Assembly: GCA_015179025.1 (NCBI GenBank)
Contig: WHUX01000028.1
Coordinates: 186,001 to 250,000 of the forward strand
Direction: 5' to 3'
Length of the DNA stretch: 64,000 nt
Source of the DNA: Terfezia claveryi
Lineage: Eukaryota > Ascomycota > Pezizomycetes > Pezizales > Pezizaceae
Made by a program: the position numbers and the translations under genes. The notes beneath the pieces were generated by a model, which ran no database searches, had not been told where the DNA came from, and worked only from the letters and a program-made list of their open reading frames with translations. Positions 22,857 through 34,425 of the stretch are shown here, in pieces; within the stretch, counting starts at the first letter, position 1, and each line of letters starts with the position of its first letter.

Positions 22857-24552
22857 ATGGCAAACCCCATAGTCCAGCTGCCCATCAGCGAAGGAGCCAA
22901 AAGCGCCGCTGCCCTTCATTCCGCACACTTATCAGAGAACGACGTGCTAAAGAGCAATATGAAGGAAGTCACCATACCTCCTACGGGGGAAGGGAAATGG
23001 CTGCCCTCTTGTAAGGAGTCCTTTTCTCCCCATAATCTTTTGTTATAGCTTGAATTAATAATTATGATGATGATGATGATGATGATGATCATGATAGCCT
23101 GGCAATCCAAACCCATGAAACAATCCGTCGTCTACTCCAACCAACTCGCCGTCGAAGACTCCCTCAAGAAACTCGAGTCCCTCCCACCCCTAGTCACCCC
23201 CCACGAAATCATGAAGCTCCGGGCCGAGCTCATGGAGGTAGCGTTGGGGAATAAATTCCTTCTGCAAGGCGGCGATTGTGCAGAGCTATTCGACTACTGC
23301 TCCGCAGAGCCTATCGATGGAAAGATTAAAGTGCTCTTACAAATGTCACTTGTGCTCGTCTGGGGAGCGAGGATTCCTGTGGTGAGGATCGCGAGAATGG
23401 CGGGCCAGTTTGCAAAGCCGAGAAGTTGCTTGACGGAGGTAGTGAATGGGAAGGTGATTCCGAGTTTTAGAGGGGACAATATCAATGGATATTTGCCGCA
23501 TGAGAGGGAGCCGGATCCAGGGAGGTTGGTGAGGTACGTCTTTCCCCCACCCCAAATAATTACCCACTCTACCTTTCCATCTATATAGAATTTCCATACT
23601 AACATCCAACTCCTTTACACACACACCACGCAGGTCTTACTTCCACTCCGCCGCAACCCTAAATTACCTCCGCTCCCAGCTCTCCTCCGGCTTCGCCGAC
23701 CTCCACCACCCCTTCAGCTGGACCCTCTCGCACGTACAATCTGACCACATCCGCCTAGAGTACCAATTAATCGTCAATTCCATCACTGAAGCTCTCTCTT
23801 TCATGCACACCATCGGCGCCGACACCTCCCCCAGCATCAACACCGCCGACTTCTACACCTCGCACGAGGGCCTCCTCCTTGAGTACGAACAATCCCTCAC
23901 ACGGCTTCTTCCCGACCCCACAGACTGCGTCCCCAAATACTTCAACACCTCCGCGCACTTCCTATGGATCGGCGACCGCACGCGGCAGCTTGACGGCGCG
24001 CATGTCGAGTACTTCCGCGGGATCCAGAACCCCATCGGGATCAAAATCGGCCCGACCATCTCCGGTGCCGAGCTCGTCCAACTCCTCGACACCATCAACC
24101 CAACCAAAGCCATCGGAAAAGTTACCCTCATAACCCGCTATGGCGCCTCCCTCGTCGTGCAAAAACTCTCTGAACACATTAAAGCCGTACAAGCCTCGGG
24201 CCACATCCCTGTCTGGCAGTGCGATCCCATGCACGGAAACACCTTCACTTCCCCCCCGCCACACTCTCTCAAAACCCGCAGATTCACAGATATCATATCC
24301 GAGCTAAGAGACTGTCTGCGGATTCATAAAGACCACGGGAGTAGGCTTGGTGGAATGCATCTAGAGCTCACAGGCGAGAACGTCACGGAGTGTGTGGGTG
24401 GGAGTGAGAGGTTGGAGGAGAATGAGCTGAATAGGAAGTACGAGACGTATTGCGATCCAAGGCTGAATATGAATCAGGCGCTGGATGCGGCATTTTTGGT
24501 GGCGGCATACTATAGGCAGGGAGGGGTGGGGGTTGGAGTGGCGGATATGTAG
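22857..24552 (+). CDS. Class II (plant-type) 3-deoxy-7-phosphoheptulonate synthase
   Basis: Three exons: 22857-23010, 23098-23533 and 23634-24552, giving 502 aa. It catalyses phosphoenolpyruvate + erythrose-4-phosphate to DAHP, the first shikimate-pathway step. Class II hallmarks are contiguous after splicing: SLPPLVTPHEI, FLLQGGDCAELFDYC, RMAGQFAKPRS, SFRGDNINGY, DFYTSHEGLLLEYEQ, FLWIGDRTRQLDGAHVEYFR, NPIGIKIGP, TLITRYGA, WQCDPMHGNT and HLELTGENVTECVGG. The active-site Cys of GGDC and the DPMHGNT metal/substrate segment are intact. The N-terminus (about 50 residues before the conserved core) shows no clear organellar signal. Intron 1 contains a short ATG/TGA trinucleotide run. Neurospora is known to carry one class II isozyme beside class I enzymes, so this is unlikely to be the only DAHP synthase in the genome. 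Confidence 0.95.
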
Positions 24553-25142
24553 AGGGAGTTTCGTATGGAGGATAGATATGTGGGAAGTTATTATGTGCTA
24601 CCGAAAGAGATTGAGGGTAGTTCATTTCTTCCTTGCTCACATATGGTTACCATAAGTTAATAAAAATACCTGCCATAAACGCAACTTACGTAGAGATCTC
24701 TAACTACCTACCCACTTACAGAAATCAGGATTTTGCTTCTTGGATTAACATTCCAAAGGTGCAACCCCAGGTACCATCGAGCAGCTCATTTAAGATAAAA
24801 ATACAGTCAGAAAAAAAAAAAAAAAAAAAAAACTCATAACCAACCCCGATGCCAGCAAGTGATATATATGGTACAACCTCCACTTCAATCATTCCAGCCA
24901 TCGAGCAAGCCGCACCTGATAATGCAAGCACAAGCAAAAAAAAAAAAAAAGTAAAAGCAAAAAACGATGACCCAAGTTTATCACACGTAGTAAATTTACA
25001 CAGCCCAGAAAAAAGCAAACCGAAAATAATCCTCCTATATCCCCATATCCCAATTCCTCTCATCCCCAACGAATCTCCCTTCCCTACCCTATGATCCCAC
25101 CCATATCCCCTTTTCCCCTCTCTATCCCAACCCAATCTCCTT
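24553..25142. other. Convergent spacer with long poly-A tracts
   Basis: 3' regions of DAHP synthase and the Ppc89-like gene. A-runs of about 20 nt (24811) and 15 nt (24938) are present. No gene. Confidence 0.5.
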
Positions 25143-28100
25143 TCAAATCCTAAAACTCTCCTCTCCCTCGTCATAACTATCCTTCACGACCCTCTCCTGT
25201 TCCCTACCCGACTGCCTATCAGCCTCCTTCCCCTGCCTTTTCAAATGCCTCGCAATCTGCATATTCATATCCTCCTCAACCTCACTCGTCTCATCTAGCA
25301 ACGAAACCTCATTGTCCCCACCCCTCCCCATATTCACACCAAACATATTGCCCCTTTGCCCTCGATACTCGTCAGAGTCATCTGCATCTTCTACCTCCAC
25401 CAACTTACCATTACGCTTCGGGATTGTATACTCAAAAACATGTTCCACCCCCGAGTCCACACCACGCATGAAGTTGACTGAGTGTGCAGGGACCTTGCCT
25501 TTCGGGGCGCTACTGGAGGATTTAGTACCATTAACCTGGTGTTGGTGCTGAGGCCGGGTGCTAATGAACTCCTCGGCAACATCGTACAGCGCGTAGATCA
25601 TATCGCACTTCCAGTCCATTTCCGCAACCATATCGTTGATCTCACGGGTGATTTCCTTTCTTCTCCTCTTTCCCTTCGTAGGATCAAGCGAGAGAAACTC
25701 CTCTGCCCTTTCTTGATATGCCCTGTGAAACATTGTCAGTATGTACAATTGCCGGAATGCAGGCATCGTCAAAACTTACATCTTCAAATGAACAAATTCA
25801 TCCTGCAACCCACGGACGACATTGCTCAACTGCTTCCCAGCAGGTTTCGATGGCCTAAGGGTGCTAAGTTCTTGATACCCCTCAATATGCTCCTGTCCTG
25901 TAGCAGGCACAACCCCATGAGTGCGTGCCATAATCCTACTCTCCTCTTGTAGTGATTGCATTTCGCGGCGGACACAAACAGTGCAAGACAGTGGGTCATG
26001 CTCTGCCTCCACATCTATCACAGATTTTATATGGTCTGGGATGACAGGAGGTGGAGGAAGAGTACCCTCCTGCTCGAACTCATAAGTATGTTTGTTGTTG
26101 CTCGTGCTATTGTGCTTGCGAGCAGTATTTAAGTATGCGTCAAAATCTTGAGGCCCAGTCTTCGCCGAGGAAGATTGGGCGGAAGCTCGAGCGGCTATAC
26201 TAGCTGGGGCTGCCGAGCTGCGCTGCTCAATATTCGCTGCTCTCTCCCTTGAGGTGGGAACCTGAGATGTGTCACCTTCCTCGTAGTAAACGACTTTCTT
26301 GATCATCTTCTTGTTCGGCTTTGAGTTACCGCTGTGGCCACCAGACACCTTTTGCGCTGTTTCAGCCTCACTTATATAGATCACAGAAGTCGGAGGGGCA
26401 GAGAGAGGGCGAGGTGGGAGCCTCTGAGTGTTGATTGTAATTGTCTCCTCACGACCAGAGACCGCAGATTCTGGGTATTTCTTGGAGGTAACTGAAGCTC
26501 CAGTCTTCCTCTTGACGCTCGAAGTCGTCTTGTTGCCCACAATTTCTCTAATCCTCTCCATTTCAGCACCAGTAGCGGCAGCGCGTTTCTCTGCCTCTTT
26601 CCTACGGCGTCGCTCTTGGTCAATCTCGTCGGCGATACGGCGGATATAATTATCGTCGACAGTGTACGCTGTCTCGTTGGCATCGTCAGGTGAGGATGCA
26701 TCCTTAGTACCCTCCTCGACTGGAATCTGCTGCGTGGTCTTCTTCACTGATGGCATACTGATGTTATTAGTGATAGTCTCCCTGTGGGCAGGTGCAGCGA
26801 TGGTAACAGTTGCAGGTGCCGAGTGTGTAGTAGTCCAAGTAGTTGCAATAGATCTCCTCTTGGACAATGATTCTGGGGCAGCCCCAGATTGAGCGAGCAA
26901 CTCGGGCTTCAACCTCTCGAGTTCCCTCTTGACTAATTCAGCCACTTCGCTATCCTGATCAGATCTAGTGTCATTCCTCTTCCCATTTTCATTCAACCTC
27001 TTTTGAAGACCATTAATCGCCTCTCTGGCGATGCCCTCAGCTTCACGCGCCTTTTCAGCACGCTTCCTCAAAATCTGCTCCTTTGCCTTCCATGTCTCCC
27101 GTTCGAAGTTCACCTTCTCCTCATACTCCACCCTCTCAACGCGCATCGCATCGAGCTGATCACGAAGTTTTTCATTCTCCTCCTGAAGATGTCTTTGGGA
27201 GGCGATAGCAGCGGCAGCAGAATTGACTGCGGAATTGCGTTCGTCCTGCATGTTCTTGAGAGCTATTTTCGTAATCTCAAATCTGTGGGAAATTTCGTCG
27301 ATTTGAGTCTTGTATGAAGTGATGGTATTCTCTAACTCTACACAAAGAAACCGTTAGCTCGTGTTTACAAACAAAATATCCCAGGATATGCAGAGTCAAT
27401 CCAGCCGGCGATACGAACCCCAACAAGGTGAATTTTAGAATACGAGAGCATTTCAACTTACTCATTTTCTCAACCATAAACGCAATCTTCGACCGCTCTT
27501 TATCCTCAGCATTTTCTCGAAGTGCCTCCGTGTCCGCATTTGCGTTGCCAACTTCGGTGGCAGGTCCCGATCTCTTTGTTCTGACAAGCTCGTCCTCTGC
27601 AACCCTAGCACGTTGGTATTCCTTCTCATACTTATGGCGAACCCTCCTGAGTTGTTCTTTCAAGTCTTCACACCGCTTCTCGGTGACAGAGTTCTGCTCC
27701 TCAAGAGCAGCCATCTTGTCCTGAAGAAGCTGCATGGCCATCAGGATAGCTCTATTATCCTGAGGAACTGGGATAGACTCAATCGGCTTATGTGAAGGTG
27801 GCTGTCCATGAGGGTTTCTCTTGCGAGCAGAAGCAGTGTTGTTGTAGATTCTCGTAGCCTCTGTGTTGATCAACTCTGAGATACCAGCAAGGTTTGGAAG
27901 AAGGAATGATTGCTCATTTGTGTTGTTTTGGTTGGTTAGGTCCACGGTTTCATCGTATGTCGGAGGATCTTGCAAAGCATTCAGACTGTGTCCATCGAGA
28001 CCAAGCTCTTTGATAAAAGCTGCAGTGGACTTGAAGGTCCTGGGTACCTCACCACCAGCAGCAGCAGAGGCTGCAGCAGGTGCAGTAGACAATTTCCGTC

Positions 28101-29043
28101 TAGAGTTTGTAGCATCCTTGACCTCGGCAGCCCTCATGGCAGTTCTAAGAGAAGGCCCGCGTGTCCCACCGAGAGTGCTAACCCCCACAGACTTCGACAC
28201 CTTTCGCGTCTTTTGTGGAATGATATTGTCCAGGCTTGCAACGCTAGATGCGTCGTCCTCAACCCGGTTTACTCGAGAGGCTAAACTGCTGCTTGCTGCT
28301 CCGCTGGTGACCTGCTCGGTGGTCTTTCGTGGCTTGCTTCCAGTGCTGCTCACACTGATTTGCCTAGCCGACTTCTTGGGTACAGGCTTAGACAAGTCAA
28401 AGGTGTCTTCCTCCATCAGCCTGTTTTTCTGGTGATCTTTATTTTTGTTCATAGGCATGGAGACGACGTTCTTGTTGAGAGGGAGGACAACCTCCGAGGT
28501 GTCAGACCTAATGCTATTTTGGCGTGACTGTTTCGGTATCGGGGAGGCCATTTCTCGTCCGGCAGTAGCATACGCCTCACTCAGCCTTTTTGATGCTGTC
28601 GTCCTAGCTGCTGCACCTCTTGTCGAAAACGGTGCCCTGGCGTAATCCTGTGAGCTCAGGTTCTTCTCCCTAGCACGCCCAATCTCGACAGACTCTTCCG
28701 TAAAATCGTTGGCCATGGAAAAATCAGCAAACTCCGCAGCCAGTATCCTAGAGTTGATCTGCGGGCTCGACTGGAGCATGCTTGCGTTGAAGTTGACTTT
28801 TCTTGTAGACGTTGCTCTGGCGTCGTTTTCAATATCGAAAGTATTTGTGTCGTCGTCAATAAATGGACGGCCGGCGTTCTCGAGCCCTGAGACAGACGAG
28901 GAAGAGAATGAGGGATGGTCCAAGTCACGGTCCAGTTCGCGTTGCAGACGCAGACGGTCGCGTTCAAACGACATCTGGGGAGGGAAGGAGGTGAAGTGCT
29001 CGTTAGTGAAGCCGGTCGTATCGCCTTCAAAATCGTAAGCCAT
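25143..29043 (-). CDS. ppc89: Ppc89/Cep57-like spindle pole body scaffold
   Basis: Three exons: 29043-27462, 27337-25780 and 25722-25143, giving 1239 aa. Introns are 124 and 57 nt, both with GTAAGT donors. The N-terminal half is low-complexity and basic/serine-rich. Long coiled-coil blocks occupy about residues 480-690 (LQDKMAALEEQNSVTEKRCE, then DEISHRFEITKIALKNMQDE) and the region around DEIDQERRRRKEAEKRAAAT. The C-terminus has a CxxC-containing segment (DPLSCTVCVRRE) and the Cep57-type microtubule-binding domain (LRPSKPAGKQLSNVVRGLQD, then a basic helix KGKRRRKEITREINDMVAEM). Ppc89 family proteins tether components to the nuclear-envelope spindle pole body, and Cep57 is the animal relative. 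Assignment rests on the order of coiled coil and C-terminal domain and is good at family level; a direct Ppc89 orthologue is likely but not certain. Confidence 0.78.
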
Positions 29044-30444
29044 ACTCTCCGCTCACCAGTCTGCCGATTGGTTGTTGGGAGGGTGGGATGTTCTGCTGAT
29101 GCCCAGACGATGAGGGAAAATCAGCAATGGGGTCTACCAGGAACCTATTAACACCTTAGGATGATGAGAAGAGCGTTAAGTTGACGAAGCCAGACAATCG
29201 GGATGATGCTGCAAAAGCATAACAATTGTTTCTCTAAACGGCGGGCCAGGATTAGTTTCTTAGGGCAGAAAGAGGAGAAGAGAACGTGTTTTGTGTGTCG
29301 TGTTTTGTGTATCGTTTATTTTGTTGTGTTTTGTATGGTGCGGGTGGGGTCGGCACTGGCCGGCTTGTCGGGGGAGACGAGAATTTCCCTTTGTTTGTTT
29401 TGTTTCCCGGGGGGGGGGGGCGGCACACTGGAGAATTGGAACCGCATGTCCATGATACTCCTACTCTAGGTAGTTTGTTCTACTGTATATGCCTCACTGT
29501 GGTCTGGCTACTTGACTGTAATACACTAGAGCCCTTTGTTGACGATTGCCGGCCTCATGATCGATATCAAAACAAACAACCCCCCCCTCCATCGCCGCCA
29601 AGACCCGTGCCCGTCGCAGTAGCAACTCGGCTCACATGCCAAGCCTTCCGCTCGCGCATGTTTCTCAACTAGAGGTTAACCCACCGCTAGCATCATGTGC
29701 ATCACCTCCCCCGCCTATGCTTCACGATCCCCCATCCAGAAAAGCTAATTGACGAACAGAGGCTCAGAGACGAGAGCGTTGGGTTACCCTATAATTTAAG
29801 CTATCATCCAAGTACTGATGGGCCAATATTATCCAAGACTACTGTTGGCTTTTACTATACCGCAAAGAGCATAACGTTGCTCAGGGTAACGCCCAGAGCA
29901 ATGTAATGTTTGAGGTTCCTTGTTCCCATTAAGAACTGAAAAGTTACTGTATTTTTCTATTCCTCCGTTTTTAAGTTCAACAAGTTCAAGTAAGTTAAGC
30001 ATTCTTTAAGATTTTTGCATTTGAGGGTATTCACAGCAGAATACAATACTTTTACGGCTCGCATTTACGTCTTCCCGCAGGGAACATTCGTGAAAGCTCT
30101 GTTAGCTGAGCTTATTAGTTTGCTTCCTATATTTACTTACCAATAATCTCGAGTGAGAAGCAGCGCCCGCTTCCTCAGTTATTTTTGGGTAATTTCGCAT
30201 TATTCGCGACCTTTGTTTGGAGCTCCGCCAGCCTAAAAGTCTCTCCGGGCATTCTGCTCTCTATTGCTTTTCCGACATCTTCATAAAGTTTAATTAGAAC
30301 CCGGAGTAACCACCGGCCTGTGTTCACTCCTGTGTGGGTATATTTTACCAAACGTTCTTTTGTTATTGTGGCTTAATCAAAGGGGTGGGTTCATATTCCT
30401 TGTTGCACATTGCCCCGGCACGGATATCCCGCCACCAAAGTCTT
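29044..30444. other. Spacer between the Ppc89-like and Trax genes
   Basis: Includes the Ppc89-like gene's promoter and a G-run (29409-29420). GTTACCCT at 29785 and AGGGTAAC at 29883 face each other about 100 bp apart, perhaps a decayed small inverted-repeat element. No gene. Confidence 0.4.
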
Positions 30445-31439
30445 CTATGCGTCGTCAAATTCATCCTCCCCCCTACCTCCACCTCCCATACCCGACCCAT
30501 CCGGCACCCAACCCGCCGGCCTCTCGCTCCCCCTCACCAACATTCCATACACCGCCCCCTCCACTTTCTCCACACATGTCCTCATCACCCCCATCTTCTT
30601 CTCCACCTCCTTCCCCAACCCCCTACCCTCGTATCCAAGCTATCAAAAAACGTCCTCATTGCTCTTAAATCATCCAAAATCTTGGGCGTCTTGACCCCAC
30701 CACCCTCCTTATCCAGCGGAGTAGTAGCAATAATAGTAATAGCCAGCCTCATAACCTCACCTACTAGATCAAAGATTCCACCAAAGTAGTCTTCGATTGT
30801 GAGGTTGATGGCTTCGGGGAGGGAGGCTTGGGCTTGGGTGATGGTGAGGAGGCGTCCCGTGATGAGGTAGTGGTGGAAGGAGATGGCTTCGAGGTATTCT
30901 TGGATTCCGCCGGAGATGTTCTGTGCGTAGCGGTGGGAGTTGAGGGTGCCGGAGGTGATGTCGGGGAGGATTGAGGTGAAGAGGGAGTGGATTTGGGAGG
31001 TGCGTTGGGCAGTGTCTTTCTCAATGAAGAGGGGTTGGGGGCGGTAGAGGGAGCGAGATCTATATATTATGTCGTGAGCTATTACGTATCCTGAAGTGGA
31101 ATTGCTTTTCTCTGGGAAGCAAACGCTTAGTCGAACCTTTGCATAGTGAATATCCTACATGGATGTGTTAGCTGTAGGGACGCAATGTAAACGTGGCATG
31201 AAGCTTAAGCTATTCTACATTTTCTTGCTAAGAGCAGTGATGTCCCTTGAGGCTTTGATCACCCGTTCGCGGCGGTCGTGGTGCTCGTCGAGCTCGTCTC
31301 TGAATATGGTGAACATGGGCATGAATGGGTTATTTGCCAAAGCTTCTGGCTGGAAGTAGGTCTCATAATGATTAGCCTTGCCTTGTTCATTGTCTATTTC
31401 ATGACGGGGTCGTTTGGGTTGATGCGGCTGGTGAGGCAT
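30445..31439 (-). pseudogene. TSNAX: Trax (translin-associated factor X) with an apparent frameshift
   Basis: Three exons: 31439-31219, an 18-nt exon 31154-31137, and 31059-30445. Exon 1 encodes FRDELDEHHDRRERVIKASR then DITALSKK; the micro-exon gives MIFTMQR. The last exon has LYRPQPLFIEKDTAQRTSQI, GGIQEYLEAISFHHYLITGR and INLTIEDYFGGIFDLVGEVM. These are translin-superfamily helices, and the SRDIT..SKK start points to Trax rather than translin. Trax forms the C3PO endoribonuclease with translin and is stabilised by it. After RTFFDSLDTR at about 30630 the frame shifts by one base within a G-rich run. The conserved tail (LGKEVEKKMGVMRTCVEKVE, then AVYGMLVRG and GWVP) continues only in the next frame, ending at 30445. 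Uncorrected, the protein stops near 30590. It may be a genuine lesion or a homopolymer sequencing error; everything else looks intact. Confidence 0.75.
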
Positions 31440-31544
31440 GTTGATATTGCGTGAGTTGAGGATGAAGTCATTCTAGGAAACCTGCTGCATTTACATAGTA
31501 TATGCCAACATATGTAATATCTTATGCAAATGAAATGGTTACGT

Positions 31545-31612
31545 ACAGTAGTCTGGTTCAAGCCTCTCGTAGTACAGTACAGTACCTCCGTATGTTGCCA
31601 ACCAGACTACTC
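31545..31612. repeat. Small inverted repeat with AGTAGTCTGGTT / AACCAGACTACT arms
   Basis: AGTAGTCTGGTT near 31548 and its exact complement near 31601 enclose about 40 bp of CGTA/GTAC-rich sequence. The same arm sequence recurs singly near 32245 and 55043. Confidence 0.45.
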
Positions 31613-31628
31613 CGTGTGTACCAGTACG

Positions 31629-32038
31629 CCAAAACACACCAAAAGTGCCCTTCGTAGACACCTGCATAATCACACTCACCTTATGAATTTTCGAGCGGCT
31701 TTTTGGATAGAGTTTGAGCTTGATATGAAGTTTCCATATCCAAATTTATAGGCCTATAGAACTTCTTCAGCTGCCCTGGTAATTTTTTGAAGTCCTCGCA
31801 AACTGAAAAGTTATGAAAACGCGCTATTCCCCATACAGTTTAGCGCTATTTCTACGATTTTGGAATTGGCTTCAGTTCTGCAGACTGCTGTGCCTGCCCA
31901 AGACGTTTAACCAGGCTGTAAAAATCAGAGGAAAGACCGTGTGCTTTTCTCTTAAATCTACAATTTTTTTTATGTAATGATTTGCCGGGCTCAGTTTTTA
32001 ACATTTTTCACACGATAGCCACTTTTGGTGTGTTTTGG
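31629..32038. mobile_element. MITE-like element A, copy 1
   Basis: A 410-bp element bounded by perfect 19-bp terminal inverted repeats, CCAAAACACACCAAAAGTG at 31629-31647 and its complement at 32020-32038. The interior has no coding capacity. A second, diverged copy in the same orientation lies at 32227-32670. TIR structure without ORFs is typical of non-autonomous DNA transposons; a Tc1/mariner-type parent is possible but the target-site duplication is unclear. Confidence 0.75.
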
Positions 32039-32043
32039 TGTTT

Positions 32044-32217
32044 TACCAAGACTTATGTCCACTAACTGTAATTATGCTCAGGAGTCTTGGCATGCAACAA
32101 GTTGTTTAGGCGGCGCATGTCGATAGAGGTGCATATGCGTGCATATGCAGATACTCCTAATAGGAAAGGGAAAAGTGTGCCTCCATAGTTACAGTTCCCT
32201 AGACTTAAATCTTGGTA
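32044..32217. mobile_element. MITE-like element B between the two A copies
   Basis: A 174-bp segment with imperfect inverted ends: TACCAAGACTTA at 32044 and its near complement ending CTTGGTA at 32217. The arms extend inward about 30 nt through AACTGTAA with a few mismatches. No ORF. Confidence 0.55.
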
Positions 32218-32226
32218 TAAGACTTA

Positions 32227-32670
32227 CCAAAAGTGCCCTTCGTAGTAGTCTGGTTGGCACCCTTCGTAGACACATGGGATAAATTGCACAAGCCTCTCGT
32301 AGAGACTCACCTTATGATCTACGAGCGGCTTTTTGGATAGAGTTTGAGCTTGATATGAAGTTTCCAAATCCAAATTTATAGGCTTATAGAAGTTCTTCAG
32401 CTGCCCTGGTGAATTTTTGAAGTCCTCGGAAAGAAAATGCGCTATTCACCATAGAATTTAGTGCAATTTCTGCGGATTTTGGAATTGGCTTCAGTGCTAC
32501 AGACTGCTGTGCCTGTCCAAGATGTTTAACCAGGCTGTAAAAATCAGAGGAAAGATAACCAGACTGGGATGTGCTTTTTCCCTTAAATCTAAAAAAAGAG
32601 AATTATGTAATGATTTGCCGGGCTCCGTTTTTAACGTTTTTCACACGATAGCCACTTTTGATGTGTTTTG
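32227..32670. mobile_element. MITE-like element A, copy 2 (diverged)
   Basis: Direct repeat of 31629-32038 at roughly 80-85% identity by eye, sharing long blocks such as GAGCGGCTTTTTGGATAGAG and CCAGGCTGTAAAAATCAGAG. The left TIR is truncated to CCAAAAGTGCCC; the right is CACTTTTGATGTGTTTTG. It contains an extra about 50-nt segment near the left end with a second CTTCGTAG unit. Confidence 0.7.
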
Positions 32671-32745
32671 AGTCGGGGCTGAACGAGACTGGGGCTGAAC
32701 CCTCCGTACCGGTCCGGTACCTACATAAGTACAGTATGTGTTGAA

Positions 32746-33184
32746 AAGCACGTGAGCTAATCCAGTATATGACATTGTGGCTATGTGCCACTCACGCATA
32801 TACTGATGTTGTGGCGAGATGCCACTCACGTAACCTCACTTAACTCCAGCACATACCTGCTTTCTCGCAATACTTACCTGTAATAGCAATGCTGTTCGCA
32901 TTATCCCTTCCTGTATATAGAGCTCTTCTAGCTTCTATAGAGAGGTTGTGAGCCTGAAGGAATCTCATATACTTGCACATACTCATATACTCGAACGTCT
33001 CATATCTACGTGAAGTGTCCCTTTATTGGCCATTCATCTGTCTATTCGCTGTTAATGTTGCTATGCAAAACACCTCTCTCCAAGAGTATGTACTTGATGC
33101 TAGTGTGTCTTGGCATTCTCTTACATTTGCAGAACAGATTATTTATCATAGAACTCACCTAAGTACTACCGGTGCCTACGGCGC
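32746..33184 (+). mobile_element. LTR-like repeat, copy 1 (solo LTR?)
   Basis: About 440 bp sharing the order of motifs with 51003-51528: AAGCAYGTGAG, a duplicated GTTGTGGC..GATGCCACTCACG, TATATA..GAGCTCTT (TATA-box-like), tandem CATATACTC, YTATTCGCTRTTA, and the terminal GGTGCCTAYGGCGC. Two dispersed non-coding copies with an internal promoter-like TATA fit a solo LTR. No adjacent gag/pol was found and the exact ends are uncertain. Confidence 0.5.
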
Positions 33185-34425
33185 GTGGTCAGGTCAAAAA
33201 CAATTGCAGAAAAGCAGACTCATCAAATGAACACGCACAAAACTGTTGTATACCAACCCCATGGTATAGAGCTAATTTTATTGGTTTTACCTGATTTTGG
33301 AGCTTTACCGGTTATGGTAATAATTAAGGAACACCACGTGAGCCTCAGCTGAGAAGTCGGACGACATCCTTTAAAGAAACATGTTATACAGTTGGCACTG
33401 CAATACTGCGATTGTACCATCCCTGTCCGGACTGCACGGTTCAAGTTGTGGTATCAGTTCCTGACATATCTGTGGTACTAATTGTGGGAATGGGCTCTAT
33501 ATCGCCCATCTCCATCAACCCGGGCCCGCCCTGTTTGCCTTGAAGTTGGGTATTCATATGAGCCAGATTGGTTTCTGGACTCACAGATTCCAGGAATGAT
33601 GGTACCGCTGACCAAAATTTATGTTTTCTCCCTGCAACAATATACGGGTATTCTCCGGGGCTATTGTGGACCCACCAGATGAATAAAGGGGCGTCATCTT
33701 GCGCGGCACATGCTCACTGCATCATGAAGTTGGAACTAGGGCTGGGTCGCAATAGGACGCCGAGGTGATGGTGGAGTGATTCAAGCATTTCTCACCGGCT
33801 GGTTCGAGTTTTCTATTTTAGCCCTCCGCCCTCATCCCTCGTCTTTTTGAATCCGTGTCTCTCTATTTTCCTCTCTGGTCCGAATACTCTTTTCTCGAGA
33901 CTGTTCTCTCCTCGAGATGCTGCTCACCTTTTCTGGTATTGTCTGCAACTGGGTTGGTTTCCTCCGAGCGAGTTCTCGAGCTCGGCTTTTTCGGCCATGG
34001 CCCTTCCTCGGGTGCAAGTTATCAGTTATCGATAAGGCAGCATGTCCAGCATGATAGTGAATAGGGCATTCGTAGTTTGGTAGAGCAGCTTCGCTCCACC
34101 TCTACGTGCGAGACTCCTTATCTCTGTATGGAGAGCAAGTGCAGCGAGAGCAACCCGTAAACAATCCCATCACCCCACTACTCAGGCCCGCACCGCCCCC
34201 AACCCCAACTACTACCACTTACAAGCAGCTTCCGACTCATTTCTTCCTCCCATTCCTTCTTCCAACCCTTTCACTTCATTTGGATATCCTATCCCTCACT
34301 TTTTCGGCCTTTTCCTACTGCTGTTCGCAGTCTTCTCCCTCGAGAGTCTAGGCCACTTTCCTTTACACTGCTCGCACATAGCAGATACGCCAATCTCCCC
34401 TACGCCCCCTTTGGTCTTATCTCAC
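33185..34425. other. Spacer upstream of the large unidentified gene
   Basis: No supported gene. The last 400 bp is C/T-rich (33820-34410) and probably serves as promoter and 5' UTR of the following gene. Confidence 0.45.

Noticed and set aside
17435..24552. MSH6-HYPK-DAHP synthase as a functional cluster
   Set aside because: The three functions are unrelated and each is a housekeeping gene; adjacency alone is not evidence.
30334..30789. Overlapping plus-strand open frames of 95-150 codons
   Set aside because: They are antisense to the Trax last exon, which has clear translin-family similarity; proline/serine-rich translations are shadows.
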